This document shows, piece by piece, positions 54,288-61,524 of a stretch of 64,000 nt of DNA. Source of the DNA: Rhizobacter sp. GTDB taxonomy: Bacteria; Pseudomonadota; Gammaproteobacteria; Burkholderiales; Burkholderiaceae_C. Position 1 is the first letter of the stretch. Every line of letters begins with the position of its first letter. Location of the stretch: positions 1 to 64,000 of the forward strand of contig JANXWV010000097.1 of NCBI GenBank assembly GCA_025350965.1, in the 5' to 3' direction. The notes beneath the pieces are model-generated. The model was given only the letters and a program-made list of their open reading frames with translations. It ran no database searches and was not told the origin of the DNA. Both the position numbers and the translations under genes were made by a program.

Positions 54288-54328
54288 GCGCAGAGAAGAG
54301 CAATGACATTGATGTCGTTCCTCTGCGC
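54288..54328. repeat. Nested inverted repeat after dctP
   Basis: Outer arms GCGCAGAG (54288-54295) and CTCTGCGC (54321-54328) are perfect, and an inner pair GACAT/ATGTC (54305-54316) adds to the stem. It follows the dctP stop by about 50 nt. The sequence before it (GAGGCGCGGAGGACGCGGAG) resembles dispersed intergenic repeats. It could protect the 3' end of the dctP mRNA or end part of the transcripts. Confidence 0.55.
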
Positions 54329-54454
54329 CCTCTTGCCCCCTCTCCCTCTGGGAGAGGTGCCCTCTTGTTCCCTCTCCCTCTGGGAGAGGCGCCCTCTTGT
54401 CCCCTCTCCCTCTGGGAGAGGTGCCCTCTTGTCCCCTCTCCCTCTGGGAGAGGG
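54327..54454. repeat. Four tandem 32-bp hairpin repeats
   Basis: Copies at 54327-54358, 54359-54390, 54391-54422 and 54423-54454 have the form GCCCTCTTG-(T)CCC-TCTCCCTCTGGGAGAGG-T/C/G and differ at only a few positions. Each contains CCTCTCCC-TCT-GGGAGAGG, an 8-9-bp stem with a 3-nt loop. The last copy continues into TTAGGGTGAGGG, the common REP-type form found between genes in many proteobacteria. Confidence 0.8.
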
Positions 54455-54540
54455 TTAGGGTGAGGGCAACGTAAGTCCACCACCGCCCGAGCGGCGCTGC
54501 GCGCCGCCCCTCACCCCAGCCCTCTCCCAGGGGGAGAGGG
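54434..54540. repeat. Inverted pair of REP-like elements (BIME/REPIN-like)
   Basis: A forward element (CCCTCTCCC-TCT-GGGAGAGGG then TTAGGGTGAGGG, 54434-54466) and its inverted partner (CCCCTCACCCCAG then CCCTCTCCC-AGG-GGGAGAGGG, about 54507-54540) flank a GC-rich spacer with its own perfect hairpin GCGGCGC-TGC-GCGCCGC (54491-54507). This head-to-head layout is that of REP doublets, which are mobilised by RAYT transposases. No RAYT gene is in the window. Confidence 0.65.
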
Positions 54541-54553
54541 AGAAAGACTCACC

Positions 54554-56416
54554 ATGCACGCCGCGCCGAGCTCCTCCACCACCACCACCCGCCGCCCAGG
54601 CTGGGTCACGTTCGACCGCAGCCTCGCCGCCATCACCGAGTTCCCGGCGGCAGTGCTGGTTGCGCTCGAAGCCATCATCCTGTTCGCCGGGGTCGTCTCG
54701 CGTTATGTGTTCAACGCGCCGCTGACCTGGTCCGACGAACTCGCGTCCATCCTGTTCCTGTGGCTCGCCATGCTCGGCGCCGTGATTGCCCTGCGGCGCG
54801 ACGAGCACATGCGCCTGACCACCTTCCTCGGCCTGATGCCGCCACGCCGCCGGGCCTGGGTCGAAACACTGGGCATCGTCGTCGTGCTGCTGTTCGCCCT
54901 CGTGATGCTCGAACCGAGCTATGAGCACTTCGTCGATCAATGGGTGGTGATGACGCCCGCGCTCGAGTGGCACGACGGCGCGCGCGTGGCCGCCATCGGC
55001 GTGGGCTGCTTGCTGCTGCTGGTGATTGCCCTGGCGCGGCTGGCCGAGCGCGCGTCGCTGGCGGACGCGTTGTGGTGCGTTGCACTCGTTGCCGCGCTGT
55101 GCATCGGCGGGTGGCTGCTCAAGCCGCTGCTCACTCAACTCGGTAACTTGAACCTGCTGATCTTCTTCGTCGGCCTGGTCGGGGTGTGCGTGGTGCTCGG
55201 CATGCCGATCGCGTTTGCGTTCGGCATTGCGACGCTCGCCTACCTTGGGTTCACGACCACCACGCCGCTCACGATCGTGGTGAGCCGCATGGACGAAGGC
55301 ATGTCGCACATCATTCTGCTGTCGGTGCCGCTGTTCGTGTTCCTGGGTTCGCTGATCGAGATGACGGGCCTGGCCCGCGCGATGGTCGACTTCCTCGCGT
55401 CGCTGATCGGCCACGTGCGCGGCGGGCTGCAGTACGTGCTGCTCGGCGCGATGTACCTCGTCTCCGGCATCTCGGGCTCGAAGGCGGCCGACATGGCGGC
55501 GGTGGCGCCCGCGCTGTTCCCCGAGATGAAGAAGCGCGGCGCGAAAGAGGGCGACCTGGTCGCGCTGCTGTCGGCCTCGGGCGCGATGAGCGAGACGATC
55601 CCGCCGAGCCTGGTGCTCATCACCATCGGCGCGGTCACCGGTGTGTCGATCGCGGCGCTTTTCACGGGCGGGTTGATGCCGGCGGTGGTTGGCATGATCG
55701 CGCTCGGCGTGGTCGTGTATTTCCAGTCGCGCGGTGAAGACATGCGGGGCGTTCACAAGGCGAGCGGCGTGCAGATCCGCCGGGCGCTGTGGATCGCGCT
55801 GCCGGCGCTGGCGCTGCCGTTCGTGATCCGCACGGTCGTCGTCAACGGCGTGGCCACGGCCACCGAAGTCAGCACGGTGGGCATCGCCTACACCGTGCTC
55901 GCGGGCCTGTTCGTGTACCGGCAGTTCGCGTGGAAGCGGCTGCTGCCGATGCTGGTGGAAACGGCGTCGCTGTCGGGTGCCATTCTGCTGATCATCGGCT
56001 GCGCTACCGCGATGGCCTGGGCACTCACGCAGTCGGGCTTCTCGAAGGCGCTGGTCGACCTGATGGCGGTCGTGCCCGGTGGCAAGGCCGGCTTCATGGC
56101 GATCTCGGTCATCGCCTTCACCATTCTCGGCAGCGTGCTCGAAGGCATCCCGGCCATCGTGCTGTTCGGCCCGCTGCTGTTCCCGGTGGCGCGTGCGCTC
56201 GGCATCCACGAAGTGCACTACGCGATGACGGCGGTCTTCGCGATGGGCCTGGGCCTGTTCACGCCGCCGTTCGGCGTGGGCTTCTACGCGGCCTGCGCCA
56301 TCGGCAAGGTGGCGCCAGACCAGGCCATCGGCCGGGTCTGGCCGCACCTGGGCGCGCTGTTCGTGGCGCTCATCGTGATCGCGGTGATCCCGTGGATATC
56401 CATCGGGTTCCTTTGA
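54554..56416 (+). CDS. Fused TRAP transporter permease (DctQ-DctM)
   Basis: 620 aa. Residues 1-190 are the small DctQ part with four helices (FAGVVSRYVFNAPLTWSDEL is the conserved DctQ segment); residues 195-620 are the large DctM with about 12 helices (GMPIAFAFG, LFVFLGSLIEMTGLA, GSKAADMAAVAPALFPEM, EGIPAIVLFGPLLFP). Fusions of this kind are known. It imports the acid bound by DctP using an ion gradient. Confidence 0.88.
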   Translation: MHAAPSSSTTTTRRPGWVTFDRSLAAITEFPAAVLVALEAIILFAGVVSRYVFNAPLTWSDELASILFLWLAMLGAVIALRRDEHMRLTTFLGLMPPRRRAWVETLGIVVVLLFALVMLEPSYEHFVDQWVVMTPALEWHDGARVAAIGVGCLLLLVIALARLAERASLADALWCVALVAALCIGGWLLKPLLTQLGNLNLLIFFVGLVGVCVVLGMPIAFAFGIATLAYLGFTTTTPLTIVVSRMDEGMSHIILLSVPLFVFLGSLIEMTGLARAMVDFLASLIGHVRGGLQYVLLGAMYLVSGISGSKAADMAAVAPALFPEMKKRGAKEGDLVALLSASGAMSETIPPSLVLITIGAVTGVSIAALFTGGLMPAVVGMIALGVVVYFQSRGEDMRGVHKASGVQIRRALWIALPALALPFVIRTVVVNGVATATEVSTVGIAYTVLAGLFVYRQFAWKRLLPMLVETASLSGAILLIIGCATAMAWALTQSGFSKALVDLMAVVPGGKAGFMAISVIAFTILGSVLEGIPAIVLFGPLLFPVARALGIHEVHYAMTAVFAMGLGLFTPPFGVGFYAACAIGKVAPDQAIGRVWPHLGALFVALIVIAVIPWISIGFL

Positions 56417-56484
56417 ATTGGGGGTGCCCGCGCGCTGCTGCGGGCGCTACGCTTGGCTCCCCCTCCCAGCTCAAGGACCGCGCC

Positions 56485-57138
56485 ATGACACTCCGCATCC
56501 CCCTCCTCGGCATCGTGGCCGCCTGCGCCACCTTCGCCGCCACGCCATCGGCCTTCGCGCAGGTTAGCTTCCAGAACAGTTTCGCGGCGTTCCAGGGCGT
56601 GAGCACGACCACGCTGAAGGCCGACTTCGAAGGCCTGCACACCGAAGGCGGCATCTCGGACCCGTACACCGAAGGCGGCGTCACTTTCACCGACCCGAAG
56701 AACCTGTACGTGGCCTTGCCCGGCGGTGCAGCAGCCGTGAACGACTTCGACGCCCCTGTCACGTCGAACGTGCTCACGGTCAGCGGCAACGAAGACATCA
56801 CGATGACGTTCGCCGGCCCGGCGCCGACGGCCATCGGCTTCACCAGCCTCACGAACCGCTTCAACGCGCCGGTGGTCACGGTGTTCGACACCAGCAACAC
56901 GCTGATCGGCACCTACGTGCTCGCGCAAGGCCCCAGCAGCGTGGGCTTCGTGGGCATCACGTCGAGCGTGGGCATCGGCTCGGTGCACTGGCTCGCCGAT
57001 CGGGGCGGCATCAAGGACACCGCCATCGACAACATCTATGTCGGCGTCACCGCTGTGCCCGAGCCGCACACCTATGCGCTGATGCTCGCCGGGCTCGGCG
57101 TGATGGGCGCGCTGGCGCGCCGGCGCCGGCGGGTCTGA
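56485..57138 (+). CDS. PEP-CTERM sorting-domain protein
   Basis: 217 aa. AAGGA precedes the ATG; the signal peptide ends PSAFA-Q. The middle part (ADFEGLHTEGGI, then VTFTDPKNLYVAL and later VGITSSVGIGSVHWLAD) is a beta-rich domain typical of PEP-CTERM secreted proteins. VPEPHTYALMLAGLGVMGALARRRRR is split as PEP, hydrophobic helix and basic tail. It faces the next PEP-CTERM gene tail to tail, with only 25 bp between them. Confidence 0.85.
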   Translation: MTLRIPLLGIVAACATFAATPSAFAQVSFQNSFAAFQGVSTTTLKADFEGLHTEGGISDPYTEGGVTFTDPKNLYVALPGGAAAVNDFDAPVTSNVLTVSGNEDITMTFAGPAPTAIGFTSLTNRFNAPVVTVFDTSNTLIGTYVLAQGPSSVGFVGITSSVGIGSVHWLADRGGIKDTAIDNIYVGVTAVPEPHTYALMLAGLGVMGALARRRRRV

Positions 57139-57163
57139 CGCAGCCCGAGCACTCGCTGGTGAC

Positions 57164-57862
57164 TCAGCCGCGCGGGCCCTGGCGCGCGCGCCGCCGTGCC
57201 ACGAAACCCAACACGCCCAGGCCGCCCAGCATCAGCGCGTAGCTGCCGGGTTCAGGCACCGCGACAGTGACGAGGTTCGAGTTGTTCGGCGCGAAGTCCG
57301 AGATGGCCGCGAAGCCGATGAAGCGGCTGTCACGCGGCCACAGGTTCCAGGTGTAGTCGCTCTTCGCGAAGCCGGTCGACGGCAGCAGCGCGCCGCTGAC
57401 CACGGCTGAAATCGTGTTGCCGCTGATCGTGACCGAGCCGCTCGGCAGGGCCGCGCCGCCGCCGATGTTGCCGGTGCCGTCGGGGCGAAGCAGCACGACA
57501 CGGTCGAACAGCACACCGGTCACGCCTTGCGCAGCGAACGAAGCCACGCCGGCACCGCGGTTGGCACCCCACACATAGAAGCCGGTCGGCGTGCTGCCGA
57601 TGGCGCCGTCCATCGTGCTCGACAAGGTGAAGAGGTCGGTGCTCGCGTTGTAGGTGACCGAGGCGCTGAGCACGTCGAGGTCGCCGCTGGCAGTGCTGCC
57701 GGCGAACGTCGCCAGGAAGTCGTGCGCGGGGTCGGTGATGGCCTGCGCGTGAGCGAACGGTGCGCAGGCGAGCAGTGCAGCAGCGCCGATCCAGCGGCGG
57801 CCGCCGATGCGGCGCGTTAGACGGTTGGCTGAGCCTGTGAACGGCAACGAAGATGGGGTCAT
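57164..57862 (-). CDS. PEP-CTERM sorting-domain protein
   Basis: 232 aa. The signal segment (RWIGAAALLACAPFAHA) is followed by a beta-rich domain, and the C-terminus has VPEPGSYALML, a hydrophobic helix and RRRARQ. CAGGAG lies 8 nt before the ATG. It is 110 nt downstream of the subtilase on the same strand, so it may belong to the sigma/anti-sigma/protease transcript and could be a target or product of that system. Confidence 0.85.
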   Translation of the reverse strand: MTPSSLPFTGSANRLTRRIGGRRWIGAAALLACAPFAHAQAITDPAHDFLATFAGSTASGDLDVLSASVTYNASTDLFTLSSTMDGAIGSTPTGFYVWGANRGAGVASFAAQGVTGVLFDRVVLLRPDGTGNIGGGAALPSGSVTISGNTISAVVSGALLPSTGFAKSDYTWNLWPRDSRFIGFAAISDFAPNNSNLVTVAVPEPGSYALMLGGLGVLGFVARRRARQGPRG

Positions 57863-57972
57863 GGTGCGGGCTCCTGTGGGTGTTGGCACGACGGCGGCCG
57901 GTGCGGCGTGCGCCGGCTCTTCGTGAGTGCTGCTCCGCGTGGCTTCGGTTGCACCGCGTCGATGCCCGGGCG

Positions 57973-59304
57973 TCAGCGCGTCGCCAGGCTGCACTCGGCC
58001 GCCGCGCGCAGGCGTTGCACTGCCACGCAAAGGTTGATCGAGGCCGCGCCAGCAGCCGCGCCCGCAGGCGATACCGCGCTGGGCACCGAGCCGCCCGCCG
58101 GCGACAGCCCTGCGAACGCCGCTTCGCCGCGCAGGCCGGGTTGCAGCGAGCGCAGCAGCGCCAGCGCGCCACTCACTTGTGCTGCCGCGAGGGAACTGCC
58201 CGAAGCGTAGTCGTAGTGGCCGCCCGGGGCGAGCGTGAGGATCGCGCGCCCCGGCGCCGCCAGCACGCCGGCAGCCGGCACGCCGTCGTCCGACGAGGCG
58301 ACCATCAACACCCCCGGCACGCCGGCCGGGAAACCATCACGCCGGCCGTTCGGCGGCATGGCCCCGACGACGATGCTGCCGCGTTCGATGGCGCGCGTGG
58401 CCAGCCGCGCCAGCAGCGGGTCGGCCGGGCCGCCGAGGCTCAGGTTGATGACGTCGGCGCCGTCGGCGATGGCCGCACCCAGCGCCTGTGCGAGGCTGAA
58501 CGAGTCGCAGCGCGCCGAACTCGCAGTGCCACCCGCCGAGCTGCCCGAGGCCCAGCACGCGCGGTACGCCAGCAGACGGGCGCGCGGCGCGATTCCGACG
58601 ATGCCCACGCCGTTGTTCGCCCCCGCCGCGATCAACCCGGCGACCTGGGTGCCGTGCACGTCGCCATCGCGTGGGGCGGGCATCGCCACCGCAAAGTCGC
58701 GCTGGCCGGCAATGCGGCCCTGAAGGTCGGGGTGGGCGGTGTCCACGCCCGAGTCGATGACCGCCACGCGCACGCCTTCGCCGCTGGCCCACTGCTGTGC
58801 ACCTGCTGCGTCCAGCACCGCGAAGCCGCGCTGCAGGCCGATCAACGGGTCGTTGTAGGCCGGCGGCCCCGTGTAGGTGTCGAAGCGGTTCAGGGGCTGG
58901 GCCAGGGCGATGCGTGGGTCGGCGTTGAGGCGGGCGAGCACGGCGTTGCGGTCGGCATCGGCCGGCAGGCGGTAGAGCATGCAGCGCAGCTGCAGCGACG
59001 CAATGGTCCACACCGCCTGCTGGGCGAGCGAGTGGTCGGCTGCGATGTCGTCGGCCACGGCCTGTGCCCGCGTACCGCCGGCGTAGCCTGGCGCGCGCCG
59101 GTAGTCGGCACGCGGCACGCCGCCGGCGCCGGGCAGGGGTTCGGGCGTGTCGGCGATGGCAACGATCAGCAATTGCGCGTCGCCGTCGTTGCCGCGTGCC
59201 ATGGGCGGGGCGGGCACGCTGCCGCATGCGGCGAGGCCGGCCAGCGCGGCGAGCAGCAGCGGTGCTGCGATGCGGCGCCAGACCGCCATCACGAAGGTGC
59301 TCAC
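57973..59304 (-). CDS. S8 subtilase lipoprotein
   Basis: 443 aa. A signal with lipobox LAAC (C27) anchors it to a membrane. Residues 40-140 are a propeptide-like region ending LNADPRIALAQP. The catalytic triad is D184 (VAVIDSGVD), H217 (DVHGTQVAG) and S371 (YASGSSLAAA). The usual proline after the serine motif (GTSMAAP) is missing and the serine segment is divergent, but the triad is complete. It starts with GTG overlapping the anti-sigma stop (GTGA), so its synthesis is tied to the anti-sigma factor. Confidence 0.85.
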   Translation of the reverse strand: MSTFVMAVWRRIAAPLLLAALAGLAACGSVPAPPMARGNDGDAQLLIVAIADTPEPLPGAGGVPRADYRRAPGYAGGTRAQAVADDIAADHSLAQQAVWTIASLQLRCMLYRLPADADRNAVLARLNADPRIALAQPLNRFDTYTGPPAYNDPLIGLQRGFAVLDAAGAQQWASGEGVRVAVIDSGVDTAHPDLQGRIAGQRDFAVAMPAPRDGDVHGTQVAGLIAAGANNGVGIVGIAPRARLLAYRACWASGSSAGGTASSARCDSFSLAQALGAAIADGADVINLSLGGPADPLLARLATRAIERGSIVVGAMPPNGRRDGFPAGVPGVLMVASSDDGVPAAGVLAAPGRAILTLAPGGHYDYASGSSLAAAQVSGALALLRSLQPGLRGEAAFAGLSPAGGSVPSAVSPAGAAAGAASINLCVAVQRLRAAAECSLATR

Positions 59305-60023
59305 GGCCGCGGCGCGACGATGGGCTCGGCCAGCAGCACGCCCGGCGCCTGCCGCAGCGCCGCCAGGGCGGCGTCGCGGGCCGTGCCCGGGCGCAGCGCC
59401 AGGCCGAATGCCGCCCCGTCGGCCGAGCCGTCGACGATGACCGCGCCGCTGCGCGCGAGCAGCGCCTGCAGGTCACCGAGCGTCATGCTCGGCGTGGCCA
59501 CCAGGCGCAGCACCGCAGCCGGGTTGGCGGGTTCGGTGTGGCTCAGCGTCTGGTAGTCGGCGGGGCGCGGGCGCTCGGAAATCACACCGAGCAGCGCCGC
59601 CAGGCCGACCGCCTGCACGACCACGGCGGCGACCAGCATGCGCGTCCAGCGCGGGGGGTGTGATGCGGGCGGCCCGGCATCCAGCGGTTGCGGTGCGGCC
59701 GGCGCTTCGCTGTCGATCAGGCTCACCATGCGCTGCAGTGCGGCTTCGGTCTCGGTGGTGGTCACGTGGCCGTCACCCATCTGCGCTTGCAGCCGGCGCT
59801 GGAACGCGAGTTCGTCGCGGCAGTCTTCGCAGCCCGCCACGTGGTCGGCTACCAGCGCGCGCTCGGCGGCGGTGGCGCTGCGGTTCACCACCCACGGAAT
59901 CAGCGCCCAGGCGCGCTGGTGGACCGGGCGATCGGCGTCAGGTGCGGCGGGGGCCTCGGGGGCATCGGGAGTGGCGTGAGCGCCGGGAAACGGCGGGGTG
60001 TGATCGTCTTGCATCCGGGTCAT
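59301..60023 (-). CDS. Membrane anti-sigma factor with subtilase-propeptide-like C-terminal domain
   Basis: 240 aa. The N-terminal zinc-binding anti-sigma domain has H61, C65 and C68 (HVAGCEDC). A transmembrane helix is at about 128-148. The periplasmic part (about 165-240) ends ALAALRQAPGVLLAEP, the same pattern as the propeptide end of the neighbouring subtilase (AVLARLNADPRIALAQP). This suggests that the anti-sigma factor carries a pseudo-propeptide that could bind the protease. It overlaps the sigma gene (ATGA) and the subtilase gene (GTGA). Zinc-finger assignment is firm; the propeptide likeness is by eye. Confidence 0.75.
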   Translation of the reverse strand: MTRMQDDHTPPFPGAHATPDAPEAPAAPDADRPVHQRAWALIPWVVNRSATAAERALVADHVAGCEDCRDELAFQRRLQAQMGDGHVTTTETEAALQRMVSLIDSEAPAAPQPLDAGPPASHPPRWTRMLVAAVVVQAVGLAALLGVISERPRPADYQTLSHTEPANPAAVLRLVATPSMTLGDLQALLARSGAVIVDGSADGAAFGLALRPGTARDAALAALRQAPGVLLAEPIVAPRP

Positions 60024-60622
60024 CCTGTGGCGCATCCGCCGCCGAGCGCCGGCATCACGCTGCGCAGCCGCACCCGGGCGCGGAACATGCGCGCCTTGAC
60101 GGTGCCGACCGCACAACCCATCGTCACCGCGATCTCTTCGCACGACAGGCCGGCCACGTAGGCCAGCTCCAGCGTGGCGCGCTGGTCTTCGGGCAGCGTG
60201 CGCAGGCCGTGCTCGACCCAGTCCTGCAACTCGCGCGCGGGTTGCGGGTCGGTGTGCCAGGCCGACATCTCGGCGGCCTCGGTGTGCCCGAGCATGGACT
60301 CGCTCACTTCGTCGGGCGGGGCGGCGCTGCGCAGGCCCTTGAGCATGCAGCGGTAGGCAATGCCGACGATCCAGGTGCCGACGCGTGAATCACCCCGAAA
60401 CGTGGCCGCCTGGCGCCAGACGACCCACATGGTTTCGTTGACGACGTCGTCGATCAGGTCGGCGCGGGCCGTGAAGCGGCGCAGAAAGCGCGCCAGCCGG
60501 GGGTGGTGGCGGCGGTAGAGCTGCTCGAACGCACGCCGGTCCCGGCGCGCCACGGCACGCAGTGCGTCTCGGTCGGCCGCGTCGTCGGGGGTGTATCGGG
60601 CGTCGGGGGCAAGGTCGTTCAC
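60020..60622 (-). CDS. ECF-type RNA polymerase sigma factor
   Basis: About 200 aa from a GTG at 60622; an ATG at 60715 would add 31 residues with no sigma character and overlap the divergent gene. Region 2 is FEQLYRRHHPRLARFLRRF with DDVVNETMWVVWR, and region 4 is LPEDQRATLELAYVAGLSCEEIAVTM with GTVKARMFRARVRLR. It should direct transcription of its own unit and perhaps of surface-protein genes, under control of the anti-sigma factor encoded next. Confidence 0.87.
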   Translation of the reverse strand: MNDLAPDARYTPDDAADRDALRAVARRDRRAFEQLYRRHHPRLARFLRRFTARADLIDDVVNETMWVVWRQAATFRGDSRVGTWIVGIAYRCMLKGLRSAAPPDEVSESMLGHTEAAEMSAWHTDPQPARELQDWVEHGLRTLPEDQRATLELAYVAGLSCEEIAVTMGCAVGTVKARMFRARVRLRSVMPALGGGCATG

Positions 60623-60705
60623 GGGCGTGTGGGCGGTCCGCAGGGTGGGCAGTCGGGCGCTAATCGCAGCCAACGTAACGATCCTGAGTGCCAGAATCCG
60701 CCCGA

Positions 60706-61524
60706 ATGGTTGCAAGCCCGCTCCAGCCTACGCCCTCGATGCCGGCCGCGCCAGTGGGCGTGTTGCGGCCGCCGAGTGATCGACGGCCCGGGTATGGCTA
60801 CGGGCGATTCGGGTGCGGCCGCCGGGCGGGCGGGGCGGCCTTGTGCTTGCTGCTCGCTGCGCCGTGCACCCGCGCCGGCGGGTGGGACGGCACGCTGACT
60901 GCATCGACCGACAGCCTCTACCGCGGCCTGGCGCTGAACGGCGGGCGCGGCACGTTGGCGCTCGACCTGCATTGGCGCACCGACACCGGTTGGTCGGCGT
61001 TCGGCGGCGTGTCGGCCTGGCGGCGCGAGGGCGGCGCCACCTCGACCGAAGTGTCTTTCGGGGCGGGCCGTTCCTGGCAACTCGACGGCGACTGGACCTC
61101 CCAGGTCGGGGTGGCGCACTACGGCTACGACGGGCCACCGCAGCGCTTCGTCTACGACTACGAGGAGCTGAACGTGTCGCTCGGCTGGCGTGGCCAGTGG
61201 TTCGCGTCGCTCGCGGTGTCACCGAACACCACCGGCCCGGGCGGCTACGGCAGCCTGCGCCGCGACCTGACTTGGGCCTTCGAGCTGACCACCCGCGAAC
61301 GGCTCACCGGCCGCCTGGCGCTGGACGCGGGCATCGGCTACTTCGACCTGCACCGCTTCGTCGGCCTCACTGGCTACCCGTACGCCAGCGTGGGCTTGAG
61401 CAGCGGCTTCGGGCCGGTGCAGGCCTACCTCAGCTTCATCACGAGCCGCGCCGAAGCCCGCAGCGTGGCGCCCGCCCCGGTGGCCGGCGACCACTGGGTG
61501 GCGAGTCTGTTGTGGAGTTTTTGA
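60706..61524 (+). CDS. Outer-membrane beta-barrel protein (TorF/TIGR02001-like)
   Basis: About 272 aa with an export signal (RRAGGAALCLLLAAP, then AGGWDG). TLTASTDSLYRGLALN begins the barrel in the way of the TIGR02001/TorF-type putative porins (strand, then SxYRG), followed by alternating amphipathic strands and a C-terminal aromatic residue (SLLWSF), the BAM signal. Start uncertain: GTG 60688, ATG 60706 and ATG 60739 are all in frame. Divergent from the ECF sigma gene with about 80 bp between, so it may be controlled by that sigma factor. Confidence 0.7.
   Translation: MVASPLQPTPSMPAAPVGVLRPPSDRRPGYGYGRFGCGRRAGGAALCLLLAAPCTRAGGWDGTLTASTDSLYRGLALNGGRGTLALDLHWRTDTGWSAFGGVSAWRREGGATSTEVSFGAGRSWQLDGDWTSQVGVAHYGYDGPPQRFVYDYEELNVSLGWRGQWFASLAVSPNTTGPGGYGSLRRDLTWAFELTTRERLTGRLALDAGIGYFDLHRFVGLTGYPYASVGLSSGFGPVQAYLSFITSRAEARSVAPAPVAGDHWVASLLWSF

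Larger units (their letters stand above)
54236..54553. other. Repeat-filled gap between the TRAP binding protein and permease genes
   Basis: 318 bp with no gene. From left to right: a large inverted repeat (54288-54328), four tandem 32-bp hairpin units (54327-54454) ending in a REP-like tail, a GC-rich hairpin (54491-54507) and an inverted REP-like copy (54508-54540) just before the permease ATG. Everything in the gap is repeat or hairpin. Confidence 0.75.

Noticed and set aside
54327-54454. Possible CRISPR array
   Set aside because: The units are directly joined with no unique spacers, and each is a hairpin; it is a tandem REP-like repeat.
54455-56347. Long minus-strand open frame (630 aa) opposite the TRAP permease
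   Set aside because: Its translation is rich in His, Arg, Asp and Gln, the mark of an antisense shadow in GC-rich DNA; the plus strand codes for a clear DctQM protein.
60623-60715. Longer start for the ECF sigma factor (ATG at 60715)
   Set aside because: The added residues have no sigma-factor character and would overlap the divergent gene; the GTG at 60622 gives normal ECF length.
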